A stretch of DNA of 64,000 bases from NCBI RefSeq assembly GCF_019049655.1, contig NZ_JAFMOX010000048.1:1-64000 (forward strand), read 5' to 3'. Origin of the DNA: Rahnella rivi. GTDB lineage: Bacteria; Pseudomonadota; Gammaproteobacteria; Enterobacterales; Enterobacteriaceae. The position numbers and the translations under genes are program-made. The notes under the pieces are model-generated. The model worked only from the letters and a program-made list of their open reading frames with translations. It did not search any database and was not told where the DNA came from. This document shows, piece after piece, positions 48,267 through 56,779 of this stretch; within the stretch, counting starts at the first letter, position 1; each line of letters begins with the position of its first letter.

Positions 48267-50657
48267 TTAGTTCCCCACCTGTCGCCAGCTTCCACTGGCC
48301 GATCTAATCATTAACGCGCGGTAGTATTTCCCCATCATTCGGCAGTCGCCCATGTCCGGTCTGATATTTAACCCCGTCATGAAACAACCCGTCGGCGCTT
48401 CCCAGTTCTGCTGAGCAGTCCAGCCCGCATTCTCTAGCGCCTGACTGCCACGCTGCACGTCGTAAACAAAACGACTATCCGACCAGTTCCGATCCGCAAG
48501 ATAAACCACCACGTCACTTGCCTCATGCCGCATATAGGGATTAGCCACGTTTCCGCTCGCAAATCCGGCAGTTTTAACGCTATCACGCGCAATATAATGC
48601 GCATTACTTTCAGTCTTAGAATAAGCATCAACAAAAGGCGGTTTGTTCTGCGTTGTGTAAACCTCCCCCATATCAGAGGCGTCTACCTGAATTTTTACCT
48701 TCGCACCCGTCCAGCCGATATAGATTTTATTTGTACCCATACCGACACCGCCGCCTTGCTGAACGGCGGCAAAATTCCCGACATTCCCAAGCCCGACACT
48801 CGAGTTGGTGAGATTGATGTCTTTGGTGCCGTCAAAGGCTACACCGGCAATTTTGCGGGCGGTGGCGAGTTTAGTCGCTGCTACAGCAGTACCGTTTGCA
48901 GGGAGTGCGCCAAGATTTTTTACTGCATCAGCTGCTGTTTTGGCACCGGTGCCGCCACTGCTTACAGGCAGCGCCGTTGATAATGTCAGGCCATAGGAAC
49001 CGGTGACTTCAAGACCGCCATCCATCACCCAATTATCCGCAGTGCCGTCTGTCAGGTTTGACGCTCTTTTACGAAGAGCCCACTTACCGTTAGTGGCATC
49101 CCAAAAGCCAAAGTTTCCTGCATTGGAGTAGCTGACATTCATTAACGGATGTACCGCATTCGCCGAGCTAAATTGGCATGCTGCGTCATGCCGGTTGAAT
49201 TTCACCAGCCCGTTGAAATCGACATCACCGGCGATTGTTGTGTTGGAGGTATCACCATCTAAGGTGATAGAGGATTTAACCAACCCAGCGTCATTTCTGG
49301 CATTGAGCACTAACCTTCCGCCACCGGTGGTGTTGTACTGAAAACTTACCCCGGCGAGAATGCGACCGTATGGATCGCCCGCCGCTGTTGTAAGGCGGGC
49401 GGTAATATCACCAACAGCGATCACTGAGCTAGGCCGCACACCTTCCACCTGATCAAGCCGGTTATAAGTTGTGTAAGCTGAAAACGCATCTCGTCTGGAG
49501 ATCAATTGCCGATAACCTACGATGTTTTCCCGTTGTGTTAGCGACCCTGAAAATACCGCAGAGGTGCCTTTAATTTCGCCAGTAACCACGCCGCCGGTTG
49601 AAGCAAGTGCGCCCACATCCGCCGCCGTCGGCGGGTTGGCTGAGTCAAATACCTTACGCCAACCGAATGGCAGCGTTGTTGCACCGGCCTGCTTCCATAG
49701 CCAGCCGCTTTCCTCGGCGGCACTTACAGCGCCTGTACGAACGTAGATAGTACCGTTGGTGCTGTGAAGATACTGAGTCACCGCAGCCCCGGCGTTGTAC
49801 GCACGGCGAAAAGTCACCAGCGTATCAGCGGCCTGATTGGGCTTACCACCGAGTGGATGATCATCAAAATACCCTGCCAGCGTGACAGCCCCTGATTTTG
49901 CGACCAGTGACGGGTCGGTGAGTCTGGTGACTTTGGTGTTATCGACAATAGGCAATGTGTTACTAAACGCCCCGACGTCCGCCGGTAACAGGGTGATATC
50001 AGCCGTCAGCGGCTTGTTATTCACCTTTCGGGTGCTGGGAACGCGGGTATTGGCGTTGTCATTCGCGGCTTTCACCGCCTTTGGCGTCGCCGCCAGCGTT
50101 TCGCTGGCACTGCTGACCGAGCTGTTAAGCTGCACAAAACCTTTTGCCGTCGTGGTGCCGTCGGGGTGGTTGCGTGATTTCTCATGCTCTGTCAGCTTGT
50201 CGTCTACATAATCTTTTGTCGCCATGACCGTCGAGCCGTCAATGCTCAGCGCGACGGACTCAATTTCGCTAACGATGAGCACCATGCGCAGGGTCTGCAA
50301 CCGGCCTGACCCTTCGGCAAGCTTGGGTTTATAGCTTTCCGCCATATTGCTGACAGCAATCAGCACGCCGTCAGCATCGTATAAGCCCATTTCACGCATC
50401 CAGAAGCCGCCGACATCTGGCTGGATCACCAGTTCGGCCACCAGATAATTACTGTTTTTGGCGTCGATGCTTAGCCGGTTGAGATTGGCGCGATAAACTT
50501 CATTAACAAGTTTGGCCTGTTTTGGGTCAGGCGTCGGGAGTTTTCCGCCCCCGTCACCGACGGCCATGCGCGTGATTTTGACCTGCGTTCCGCCTGCCGT
50601 GGCGGCGGCGATTTTGGCCGCGCCGGCGGTAGTCAGTAATGCTTTATAAGTCGCCAT
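48267..50657 (-). CDS. H: Tail fibre protein gpH
   Basis: The 796-residue receptor-binding fibre. Residues 1-170 match the conserved P2-type attachment domain (MATYKALLTTAGAAKIAAAT, then GFWMREMGLYD). The rest is a mosaic of fibre repeats, with the common module LPVSSGGTGAKTAADAVKNL at about 570 and NSSVGLGNVGN at about 620, and a C-terminal tip ending in SASGSWRQVGN. The C-terminal half defines host range and is the part most often exchanged. Confidence 0.9.
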   Translation of the reverse strand: MATYKALLTTAGAAKIAAATAGGTQVKITRMAVGDGGGKLPTPDPKQAKLVNEVYRANLNRLSIDAKNSNYLVAELVIQPDVGGFWMREMGLYDADGVLIAVSNMAESYKPKLAEGSGRLQTLRMVLIVSEIESVALSIDGSTVMATKDYVDDKLTEHEKSRNHPDGTTTAKGFVQLNSSVSSASETLAATPKAVKAANDNANTRVPSTRKVNNKPLTADITLLPADVGAFSNTLPIVDNTKVTRLTDPSLVAKSGAVTLAGYFDDHPLGGKPNQAADTLVTFRRAYNAGAAVTQYLHSTNGTIYVRTGAVSAAEESGWLWKQAGATTLPFGWRKVFDSANPPTAADVGALASTGGVVTGEIKGTSAVFSGSLTQRENIVGYRQLISRRDAFSAYTTYNRLDQVEGVRPSSVIAVGDITARLTTAAGDPYGRILAGVSFQYNTTGGGRLVLNARNDAGLVKSSITLDGDTSNTTIAGDVDFNGLVKFNRHDAACQFSSANAVHPLMNVSYSNAGNFGFWDATNGKWALRKRASNLTDGTADNWVMDGGLEVTGSYGLTLSTALPVSSGGTGAKTAADAVKNLGALPANGTAVAATKLATARKIAGVAFDGTKDINLTNSSVGLGNVGNFAAVQQGGGVGMGTNKIYIGWTGAKVKIQVDASDMGEVYTTQNKPPFVDAYSKTESNAHYIARDSVKTAGFASGNVANPYMRHEASDVVVYLADRNWSDSRFVYDVQRGSQALENAGWTAQQNWEAPTGCFMTGLNIRPDMGDCRMMGKYYRALMIRSASGSWRQVGN

Positions 50658-50671
50658 GAGTTGTCCTCTGC

Positions 50672-51202
50672 TTAGGCCGGATAAACGGTGATGACGTCGC
50701 CGTCGTAAGAAAGCGCACCAACAAAAATATGGCCGGGGATATCCTGAATGATGGTCAGCGTTTCAAGGTGGCGGCTGGCCGGTTTGGCGTCGGCTATCAA
50801 CCGCTCCATCTCCTGATACATTTCTTCGGTAATGCCACTTTCCAGCACGCCGATATCGAGGCGAAACGTCCCGGGCGGGCTGCTGGTTTCCCACCATTCA
50901 GAAATGTTAATGACGTATCCCAACGGCTCAACCACCCGACGGATCGCGCTAATGGTGCCTTTATGGGTATGGATGAAATAAGCCGACTGGATAACGCTGC
51001 GCTTGGTCGCCTCCGGCCATTTCTCATCCCACCGGTCAACGGAAAATGCCCACGCCAGATAGGGTAAGAATTTCGCCGGGCAGGTTTGCGGGTTCCATAA
51101 ATCGCGCAGCGGGACGGGGACAGCGGTCAGCTCGGCGCAGGCCGCAGCGGCGGCAACCTCAAGCGGCGATGAACCGACGGGCAAGAGCCTTGCATTACTC
51201 AT
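50672..51202 (-). CDS. I: Baseplate protein gpI
   Basis: A 176-residue baseplate component matching P2 gpI (176). It has FLPYLAWAFSVDRWDEKWPE and HKGTISAIRRVVEPLGY. The start at 51202 (MSNARLLPVG) is the family one and overlaps the J stop by eight bases. Confidence 0.93.
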   Translation of the reverse strand: MSNARLLPVGSSPLEVAAAAACAELTAVPVPLRDLWNPQTCPAKFLPYLAWAFSVDRWDEKWPEATKRSVIQSAYFIHTHKGTISAIRRVVEPLGYVINISEWWETSSPPGTFRLDIGVLESGITEEMYQEMERLIADAKPASRHLETLTIIQDIPGHIFVGALSYDGDVITVYPA

Positions 51203-52103
51203 CAGTCCCTCCGATAGTGATGGAGGATTCGGTGCAAAATGACGCCTGCGTGTCGTCCAGTACGAGATCGGCCACCGGTTGCGTAAGCTCGACACGCTGA
51301 ACGCCCTCAACGTGCAGCGCGGCATAAATCGCAGAGAGACGAATATCACGCCCCAGCCGGTGCTGTGCCTGCGTGTAAGCGTTAAGCTTATCCAGCGCGG
51401 CCAGCCTAACGGGCTCTAATTCCGGCCCCGGATAAACGTAGAGCTCGGCAATAATCTGATAAGGCACAATCTTTGCTGACTGTACGGTCACGCGGTCAGC
51501 AACCGGGCGCACGTCTTCGGCGTTGAGCGCCGCATTCACAATCGCGATAAGCTCCGCGCTGGCCGTGCCGTCACCCTCACGCGAAAGCACAGAAATCGTC
51601 ACGCTGGCAGGTCCCGGGCTAATCACTGACACATCCGCAACCCGACCGTCAGCACTGCGGCCATGGAACTGATAAGCGCCCGTTGAACCGGCCACGCTCA
51701 GCCCCTCGAAAGCCTGCTGAATACGCACACGAAAATCACTGTCACTTTCCAGTACCTCGGCAACCGGCGGCAGCACCGTATCATCAGCCTCCGTGATAAC
51801 CAGCCGCGCAACGTTATAGTTTGCGCCGAGCTGGTCGAGGTCAGCGCCGGTGGCGTAGGCCAGCATATTGGCGCGCGCCGCCTCGTTGACACGCTGACGC
51901 AAAATCACCTCGCGGTAAGCGTTCTCCTGCAACAGTTTGACGATAGGCTCAGATTCCAGCGCCAAGGTGCGGGCGACGGCCTCCCGTTCGCTCTCGTCAT
52001 AAAGTGACAGCAACGTGGCTTTGCGTTCTTCCAGCAAGGTTTCATAGTCCAACTCCTCGACCACATCCGGCGCGGGGAGCAGGCTTAAATCAATCGTGGC
52101 CAT
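51195..52103 (-). CDS. J: Baseplate assembly protein gpJ
   Basis: The 302-residue baseplate wedge protein, equal in length to P2 gpJ. Typical segments are LLPAPDVVEELDYETLLEER, the ANMLAYATGADLDQLGANYN stretch and GSTGAYQFHGRSAD. It sits between W and I in the standard order. Confidence 0.94.
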   Translation of the reverse strand: MATIDLSLLPAPDVVEELDYETLLEERKATLLSLYDESEREAVARTLALESEPIVKLLQENAYREVILRQRVNEAARANMLAYATGADLDQLGANYNVARLVITEADDTVLPPVAEVLESDSDFRVRIQQAFEGLSVAGSTGAYQFHGRSADGRVADVSVISPGPASVTISVLSREGDGTASAELIAIVNAALNAEDVRPVADRVTVQSAKIVPYQIIAELYVYPGPELEPVRLAALDKLNAYTQAQHRLGRDIRLSAIYAALHVEGVQRVELTQPVADLVLDDTQASFCTESSITIGGTDE

Positions 52104-52107
52104 AGCG

Positions 52108-52458
52108 TTAACTCAGTGAGATGGAAGAAGAGAAACCGCCGGGGGAATCAGTGCGGTTGCCGGTAATATTGACCACCATTTCCCCGCTGTAAGTGGTTTC
52201 AAAGGTGATGCCGGTCAGGCTGACGCGCGGTTCCCAGCGAAGGATCGCCGAATAACACGCGGCCATGATTTGCAGCCGCAGCGCCGCGTTTTGCGGCTGG
52301 TCGGTCAGCGCGGAAAGCAGCGAGCCATAATTTCGGCGCATGACCCGAGAGCCTAACGGCGTTCGCAAGATGTCACTGACTGACTGATTGATGTGCGCCA
52401 TGTCTTCAACCGAACGCCCTGACTGGCGTGACATGCCGAGATATTTCGCGTTAGTCAT
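52108..52458 (-). CDS. W: Baseplate wedge protein gpW (lysozyme-like gp25 family)
   Basis: A 116-residue gp25-like wedge subunit matching P2 gpW (115) in GSRVMRRNYGSLLSALTDQP and LRLQIMAACYSAILRWEPR. The start at 52458 (MTNAKYLGMSR) is the conserved one. Confidence 0.94.
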   Translation of the reverse strand: MTNAKYLGMSRQSGRSVEDMAHINQSVSDILRTPLGSRVMRRNYGSLLSALTDQPQNAALRLQIMAACYSAILRWEPRVSLTGITFETTYSGEMVVNITGNRTDSPGGFSSSISLS

Positions 52459-52475
52459 TATCAAAACCTCAGCTA

Positions 52476-53117
52476 TCAATTCGGTTTACCGGTGTTTCCG
52501 CCACCGGTCTGGACGCCGCCGTGTGTGTGGGTATCAACCTGCACACCGTTGGAGGTTAATGCGCCGCCGCTGTGCGAGATATTGCCTTTCATAGCACCGC
52601 CTTTTTTCACCTCTAATGAGCCGGTAGTCAGTTTGTTGGTACACACCACCTCCGGCGTATCGAGCGTGATTTTGCTGCTGGCCGTCACCGTCACATTGGG
52701 CGCGGTAGCCTGAATAGATTTTGTGGCGGATACATCAGCGGTCTGAATACCACTCACCGTCAGCGCACCGCTGGCCGGTTCATACTGGAATTGAGCGCCG
52801 TCAGAAAAGCTGACGTGATACGCCTCTGCGGAAACGGACGGAGGGGGAAAGTCATCGCTGTAAATGCCCGGCAGCACGAATCCGATATCAAGCTCACCCC
52901 CTAGGGAAAGCAGCAAAACTTGCTCACCCACGGAGGGAGCCCACCACGTGCGCGCACCACCAGCGCGGGGCGTCAGCCAGCGCAGCCAGTCCGTCACAAG
53001 TTCACCGGACTGGACGCGGCATACACCCAGCGTTGTATTCACTTCGGCAACTACGCCAATGCGGATAATGTCGCGCACGGCGCGGGAAAGTTCGGAAAGG
53101 GTTTCGAGTGTTTTCAT
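52476..53117 (-). CDS. V: Baseplate spike protein gpV
   Basis: The 213-residue membrane-piercing spike. The N-terminal OB-fold includes GRCRVQ-like GVCRVQSGELVTDWLRWLT and VGEQVLLLSLGGELD; the C-terminal beta-helix ends in THTHGGVQTGG, the metal-binding HxH apex seen in P2 gpV. No good ribosome site is visible before the ATG (the upstream bases read as pyrimidines). Upstream lies the control region shared with the opposite-facing accessory gene. Confidence 0.93.
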   Translation of the reverse strand: MKTLETLSELSRAVRDIIRIGVVAEVNTTLGVCRVQSGELVTDWLRWLTPRAGGARTWWAPSVGEQVLLLSLGGELDIGFVLPGIYSDDFPPPSVSAEAYHVSFSDGAQFQYEPASGALTVSGIQTADVSATKSIQATAPNVTVTASSKITLDTPEVVCTNKLTTGSLEVKKGGAMKGNISHSGGALTSNGVQVDTHTHGGVQTGGGNTGKPN

Positions 53118-53175
53118 GAGAGGAAGGGTGCACTAGAATAAAATCAAAAAACAGAGTTCGCGCGTATGATAGTCA

Positions 53176-53204
53176 TTGATACAACAATGTAATCGAGTTA
53201 AATT
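53176..53204 (+). promoter_or_regulatory. Promoter of the accessory (moron) gene
   Basis: TTGATA at 53176-53181 and TAAATT at 53199-53204 are 17 bases apart, a good sigma70 promoter facing the accessory gene. A TGTTGT sequence on the minus strand (53190-53185 region), a half-site of the kind bound by Ogr, overlaps it, so the late promoter for V may share this DNA. Confidence 0.55.
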
Positions 53205-53303
53205 ATCATCAAAATACCAGTATTAGAAAAATACATAATTAACAAGAAATCACATTAAACCCCTTAGTTTATTCATATAAAACCACGCGGAGTGGATACT
53301 CGT

Positions 53304-54545
53304 ATGACAACGATGAAAAAAATAACGATTAAAGAAAAGAAAGATACATTTGATAAAATGGCGGCAAAAATACCCGGCGCCATAAGAACAAAAACAGGCG
53401 TAATAATACCTATTGATGATAAGGGTGGGATTTTTCACGTGACAGATTTTGGCCCCATAAATACAGCTGAAGATCAAAAGTTTGGTGATTTGTGGGGAGT
53501 GTATAAAGTAATATGCAACGAAGCCGATTTAGATAGGATAGTAAAACCATCGGCACTAGATGATTACTTGTTGAAAATTAGAGCCGAATCAATATTAGAT
53601 AATCCTAGATTGATTCGTGTTTTTCAGAAGAGATTCAACAACTCAGAGGGCATGACCTTATCAAAATGGTATAATAGGAATGACAGACAAAACCTTTATA
53701 TAAATAACGTTTCAAAGGGCAATCATGATAAATTATTCAAGGTCCCTGTAGGGACTGCTATGATAAGTCGAGCCAATGCTATTTGCATGCCAGTTGATAA
53801 AGGAAATATTATAATTGTTTCTGAAAAGCTTATCTATGCATTGTATTTTTTCAATATATTCCTATTTGGTCAAAGTTTAGATTTCACTGATCAAGAATGC
53901 TTTACTGCGTATGTCATAGCACTGAGGGTTTACTATGGACATGAGTCCCTCGATTTCGACTTAGACCCAAGAGGTGATTTCCCTGAATATATTGAAAACC
54001 ATCTTCAAGAAATCACAACCATGCAATATAATTTTATTTTGGGCCATGAGTACGCGCATCATTTACTTGGACACCTTAAAGAAAGTAAACTTGTAGATGA
54101 ATATTTACTTAATTCAGATAACTCTAGTATTTTTCCTCATTACAAACATAGATTCAAGGAAGAGTACGATGCTGACTGGCATTCAATAAAAAACATTAAA
54201 GGGGATAATAATTATAGAAGTAGCCTTGCAGACGCAGCATTTACATGCTTTTATTTTTTTTACGTACTAGAGCAAGTTGGTGAATATTTTTCTCCACAAG
54301 GGAAATCTCATGCAAAAACACATCCGTATGCACTAGATAGAATGCGCCACTTAAGAAGTCATTTGAAAAGCTCTTGCGGTATCAGCAGGGAGTATTTAGA
54401 CAAAACCAAACAATATATTGATCAAGTAACAGGGCATTTCTTAAATGAGATATTGCCTTATCACGTTGATGAATTCGAACGGTATGGATCACATTACTTC
54501 AAAAGATTTAAAGATAAAATCCTAAGGGATAGGGTGGATTATTAA
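53304..54545 (+). CDS. Putative zinc metallopeptidase, prophage accessory gene
   Basis: The 413-residue protein is not a P2 structural protein and I do not recognise a named family. It has HEYAHH at residues 248-253 (HExxH), ExxAD at 287-291 and, further on, a THPYALDRM segment. This order is that of M48-like gluzincin peptidases, with two histidines and a glutamate as zinc ligands. Residues 1-240 have no motif I know; there is no signal peptide, and only one short hydrophobic stretch (ALYFFNIFLFG, near 180). The gene is AT-rich, uses many ATA and AGA codons and is opposite in strand to its neighbours, all signs of recent transfer. It lies between V and S, where P2 relatives carry variable lysogenic-conversion genes. 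The ATG at 53304 follows GGAG at 11 bases. Confidence 0.75.
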   Translation: MTTMKKITIKEKKDTFDKMAAKIPGAIRTKTGVIIPIDDKGGIFHVTDFGPINTAEDQKFGDLWGVYKVICNEADLDRIVKPSALDDYLLKIRAESILDNPRLIRVFQKRFNNSEGMTLSKWYNRNDRQNLYINNVSKGNHDKLFKVPVGTAMISRANAICMPVDKGNIIIVSEKLIYALYFFNIFLFGQSLDFTDQECFTAYVIALRVYYGHESLDFDLDPRGDFPEYIENHLQEITTMQYNFILGHEYAHHLLGHLKESKLVDEYLLNSDNSSIFPHYKHRFKEEYDADWHSIKNIKGDNNYRSSLADAAFTCFYFFYVLEQVGEYFSPQGKSHAKTHPYALDRMRHLRSHLKSSCGISREYLDKTKQYIDQVTGHFLNEILPYHVDEFERYGSHYFKRFKDKILRDRVDY

Positions 54546-54660
54546 TTGATTTTTTAGATGACGGCTTTATTGTTATTTCTCACCTAAGTAAGTCGACTTA
54601 TTTTTGGCGTGTAAAAGAAGGGTGTTGAACTCCTCGTGGTTAGGTGATGCGGGCGAATCT

Positions 54661-54701
54661 AAAATATCAATCATCCTCCTCTAGAGGGGGGGTGATATTT
54701 T
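54661..54701. terminator. Bidirectional terminator-like palindrome after the accessory gene
   Basis: AAAATATCA at 54661-54669 pairs with TGATATTTT at 54693-54701, around an inner CCTCCTC-TA-GAGGGGG stem. With A/T tracts on both sides it can end transcription from either strand and shields the accessory gene from late transcription. Confidence 0.75.
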
Positions 54702-55138
54702 AATGCGTTATACTGCTATGAGTAAAAATAAAGTGTAAAGAAGTTTCTTTAATAAGTTGTTGTTCAGCCTCATTGAACCCTAACAACTGACGGGCTTCGT
54801 ATCTCATTGAATCACTATATTTTTTGGTTTATCCGGCAACCCTTTCTTATGAATACGAGCAATCCGCTGCACCCTCCTAGCAAATCCGACCACTGCTGCC
54901 ATTCGCCTTAAGGTATCGAGCCTTACGCAATTTGGCGAACATTCCCCGCATGACCCTCCCGCGCTGCCCACTGACAGGCTGACGCTTTCGCTTGGCATAG
55001 GGCGAGCCGTTCGGTGATTCTTATTGCTTAATATGCTGCTGGCTGGCACGCAGTTTTTTAGCAATCGCGACGGCCAGCGGGGGAAAGGCTGGCCAGCAAT
55101 CCCGTGAACCTGTCGTCAAAAGGCTTAAGCTCATTCAT
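54700..55138 (-). pseudogene. Degraded second copy of tail completion gene S
   Basis: The minus strand starts MNELKPFDDRFTGLLASLSP, then loses frame where a few bases after the GRR codons are missing, and continues in other frames through IAKKLRASQQ, RGMFAKLRKARYLKANG, RRVQRIARIHKKGLPDKPK and ARQLLGFNEAEQQLI. Each piece corresponds in order to the intact S gene at 55358-55807, but with many substitutions, so it is a diverged relative and not a fresh duplication. Several stop codons and frameshifts make it non-functional. Confidence 0.85.
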
Positions 55139-55275
55139 CCCATTTACTCACAAGTTGTCCATGCACATACAATTCCATAGGTCGGTTAACCGGCACGATC
55201 AGTAGGTTTAAATCACCGGTGTAATCCGTTACCACAATATCCAGCGTGCAACGGTTCTCGAATAATAACGACGTG
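55131..55275 (-). pseudogene. Internally deleted remnant of tail completion gene R
   Basis: The minus strand reads LLFENRCTLDIVVTDYTGDL, then NLLIVPVNRPMELYVHGQLV and SKWDE with its stop. Compared with the intact R gene it lacks the start and the middle (from after VPVN to before RPMELY). In the intact gene a GTGCCGGT sequence occurs at both edges of the missing part, so the deletion probably arose between these short repeats. The 80 bases before it (55276-55357) hold a small GCCGG-AGTTAA-CCGGC hairpin and nothing else I recognise. Confidence 0.8.
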
Positions 55276-55357
55276 TTTTCATACCAGAAAGGATGCCGCC
55301 GGAGTTAACCGGCGACAGTGCAACGACGCAGGATGGCGGGCTGTACAACAGCGTGTT

Positions 55358-55807
55358 TTACTGGCTAAGGTGAGACATGATCACATCCTCAATAATCTGG
55401 CTATCAGCTCCGCTAAACCCTAAGAGTGGTCGGGAATTGTATTGCACAGGCTTACTATGACGGTTTGGTTTGTCACGCAGCCCCTCCTGATGGATGCGCG
55501 CAATGCGTTGCACCTTTCCGGCAAACTCCACCGTCGCCGCATCCCCCGAGCCTTTGGCCTTGAGGTACCGGGCTGTGCGCAGCTTGGCAAACATTTCGCG
55601 CTTTACCCGTCCCTTTTTAGCCTTTATAGGCTGACGCTTTCGGGATGCATACGGCGTACCGTCCGGGGCTTTTTGTCGTTTGATGCGCTGCTGCTGGCTG
55701 GCTCTCAGTTTCTTGGCAATCTCTGTGGCCATCTTGCGACGGCCAGCCGGTGACAGGCTTTCCAGCAGCCCGGATAACTTATCGTCAAAAGGCTTGAGCT
55801 CATTCAT
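55358..55807 (-). CDS. S: Tail completion protein gpS
   Basis: The 149-residue intact copy of the P2 gpS-type tail completion protein. It is very basic, with RKMATEIAKKLRASQQQRIK and VKREMFAKLRTARYLKAKG, and ends IEDVIMSHLSQ. It overlaps the end of R by eight bases. Being intact, it should serve the phage, while the copy at 54700 is dead. Confidence 0.92.
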   Translation of the reverse strand: MNELKPFDDKLSGLLESLSPAGRRKMATEIAKKLRASQQQRIKRQKAPDGTPYASRKRQPIKAKKGRVKREMFAKLRTARYLKAKGSGDAATVEFAGKVQRIARIHQEGLRDKPNRHSKPVQYNSRPLLGFSGADSQIIEDVIMSHLSQ

Positions 55808-56270
55808 CCCATTTACTCACCAGCTCGCCATGCACATACAACTCCATAGGCCTGTGTACCGGCACCGGCGGCGGGGGCTCGTCCAGTGGCGTAACGTTTA
55901 TCCTGCGGTCAACCTCTTTGACGATTGTGCGCTCGGTCAGTTGCAGGCTCATGCGGACGTCTTTGCTGTCGTCACTGTTAATATCCGCTACGAAGGTGAA
56001 GCCGCGTTTTTTCCCTTCCTCGGTGGTCATAATGTCCGGCTGATGCTCACGCAACCAGACGTTGACTGGCACAATCAGCAGGTTGATATCACCGGTGTAA
56101 TCCGTTACCACAATATCCAACGTATAGCGGTTCTCAAATGATAGCGACGCGGCCAGCGTGGCGTTAATAACGCCGCCGTCCACAAACATGTGCAACATGT
56201 CCGGGTTATCTCGCAGCAACGGCACGGATTTAAAAAGCGCCTTTCTCAGGCTGGCGGGCTTTAACATCAT
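55800..56270 (-). CDS. R: Tail completion protein gpR
   Basis: A 156-residue P2 gpR homolog acting at the head-proximal tail end. Typical segments are LRDNPDMLHMFVDGGVINAT, YTLDIVVTDYTGDINLLIVP, WLREHQPDIMTTEEGKKRGF and the end PMELYVHGELVSKWDE. The start at 56270 (MMLKPASL) has AGGAG close upstream. Confidence 0.93.
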   Translation of the reverse strand: MMLKPASLRKALFKSVPLLRDNPDMLHMFVDGGVINATLAASLSFENRYTLDIVVTDYTGDINLLIVPVNVWLREHQPDIMTTEEGKKRGFTFVADINSDDSKDVRMSLQLTERTIVKEVDRRINVTPLDEPPPPVPVHRPMELYVHGELVSKWDE

Positions 56271-56520
56271 GGGACTCCTGACACTGTTTAACGGCCTCGA
56301 CTTGCAGCGCACAGTTCACCAGCGCGCCCTCAAGCTGGCGATTGTCTTCACTTAAATCACCGTTGGTTTTCGGGCGACTGGCCGGTATCGGGCAACTGCT
56401 GACTTTCGGACAGCCAACGTAAATAATCGCCGGGGTTGGTAAATTCGGATCGCGTGTGCAGCCGGACAACATCGTCAGGCAAAGCAGACTGATACCAGCG
56501 GCGCAGGGTTTCATTTTCAT
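56230..56520 (-). CDS. lysC: Rz1-type spanin lipoprotein LysC
   Basis: A 96-residue outer-membrane spanin. The N-terminus has a lipoprotein signal with lipobox LSGC (lipidated Cys at residue 21). The gene starts inside lysB in another frame, the usual nested Rz/Rz1 arrangement, and runs 41 bases into R. GAGG precedes the ATG at 56520. With LysB it fuses inner and outer membranes at the last step of lysis. Confidence 0.85.
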   Translation of the reverse strand: MKMKPCAAGISLLCLTMLSGCTRDPNLPTPAIIYVGCPKVSSCPIPASRPKTNGDLSEDNRQLEGALVNCALQVEAVKQCQESHDVKARQPEKGAF

Positions 56521-56779
56521 TCAGTAACCTCGTGATGGTTTGATTACGACGGCTGGCAAGCTGACCCGCTGCGGTGATTTGCTGACGCAGTACCACCTGC
56601 GCCCGCTCGTTACGCTGACCGCTGGCTTGCAGCTTGCTGATGGTCGCAGCGTTGGCCGCAAGCGCCCCCTGCATTTGCGCAATGGTGCGGCTTGCCTCAG
56701 TGACCCTATTATTCGCCCATCGCCAACCGGCAAGGGATGCCACCAGAGAGAGCAGTAACGCGGCAATGATAAATTTCAT
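56357..56779 (-). CDS. lysB: Rz-type spanin LysB
   Basis: The 140-residue inner-membrane spanin has a membrane helix (FIIAALLLSLVASLAGW) right after the start and then a long coiled coil (TIAQMQGALAANAATISKLQ, then QQITAAGQLASRRNQTITRL). Length is that of P2 LysB (141). The start at 56779 overlaps the endolysin stop by four bases. Confidence 0.88.
   Translation of the reverse strand: MKFIIAALLLSLVASLAGWRWANNRVTEASRTIAQMQGALAANAATISKLQASGQRNERAQVVLRQQITAAGQLASRRNQTITRLLNENETLRRWYQSALPDDVVRLHTRSEFTNPGDYLRWLSESQQLPDTGQSPENQR

Noticed and set aside
54804-55064. An 86-codon frame on the minus strand near the accessory gene
   Set aside because: It is one frame of the decayed S copy; only its last third resembles S, and the rest is out of frame.
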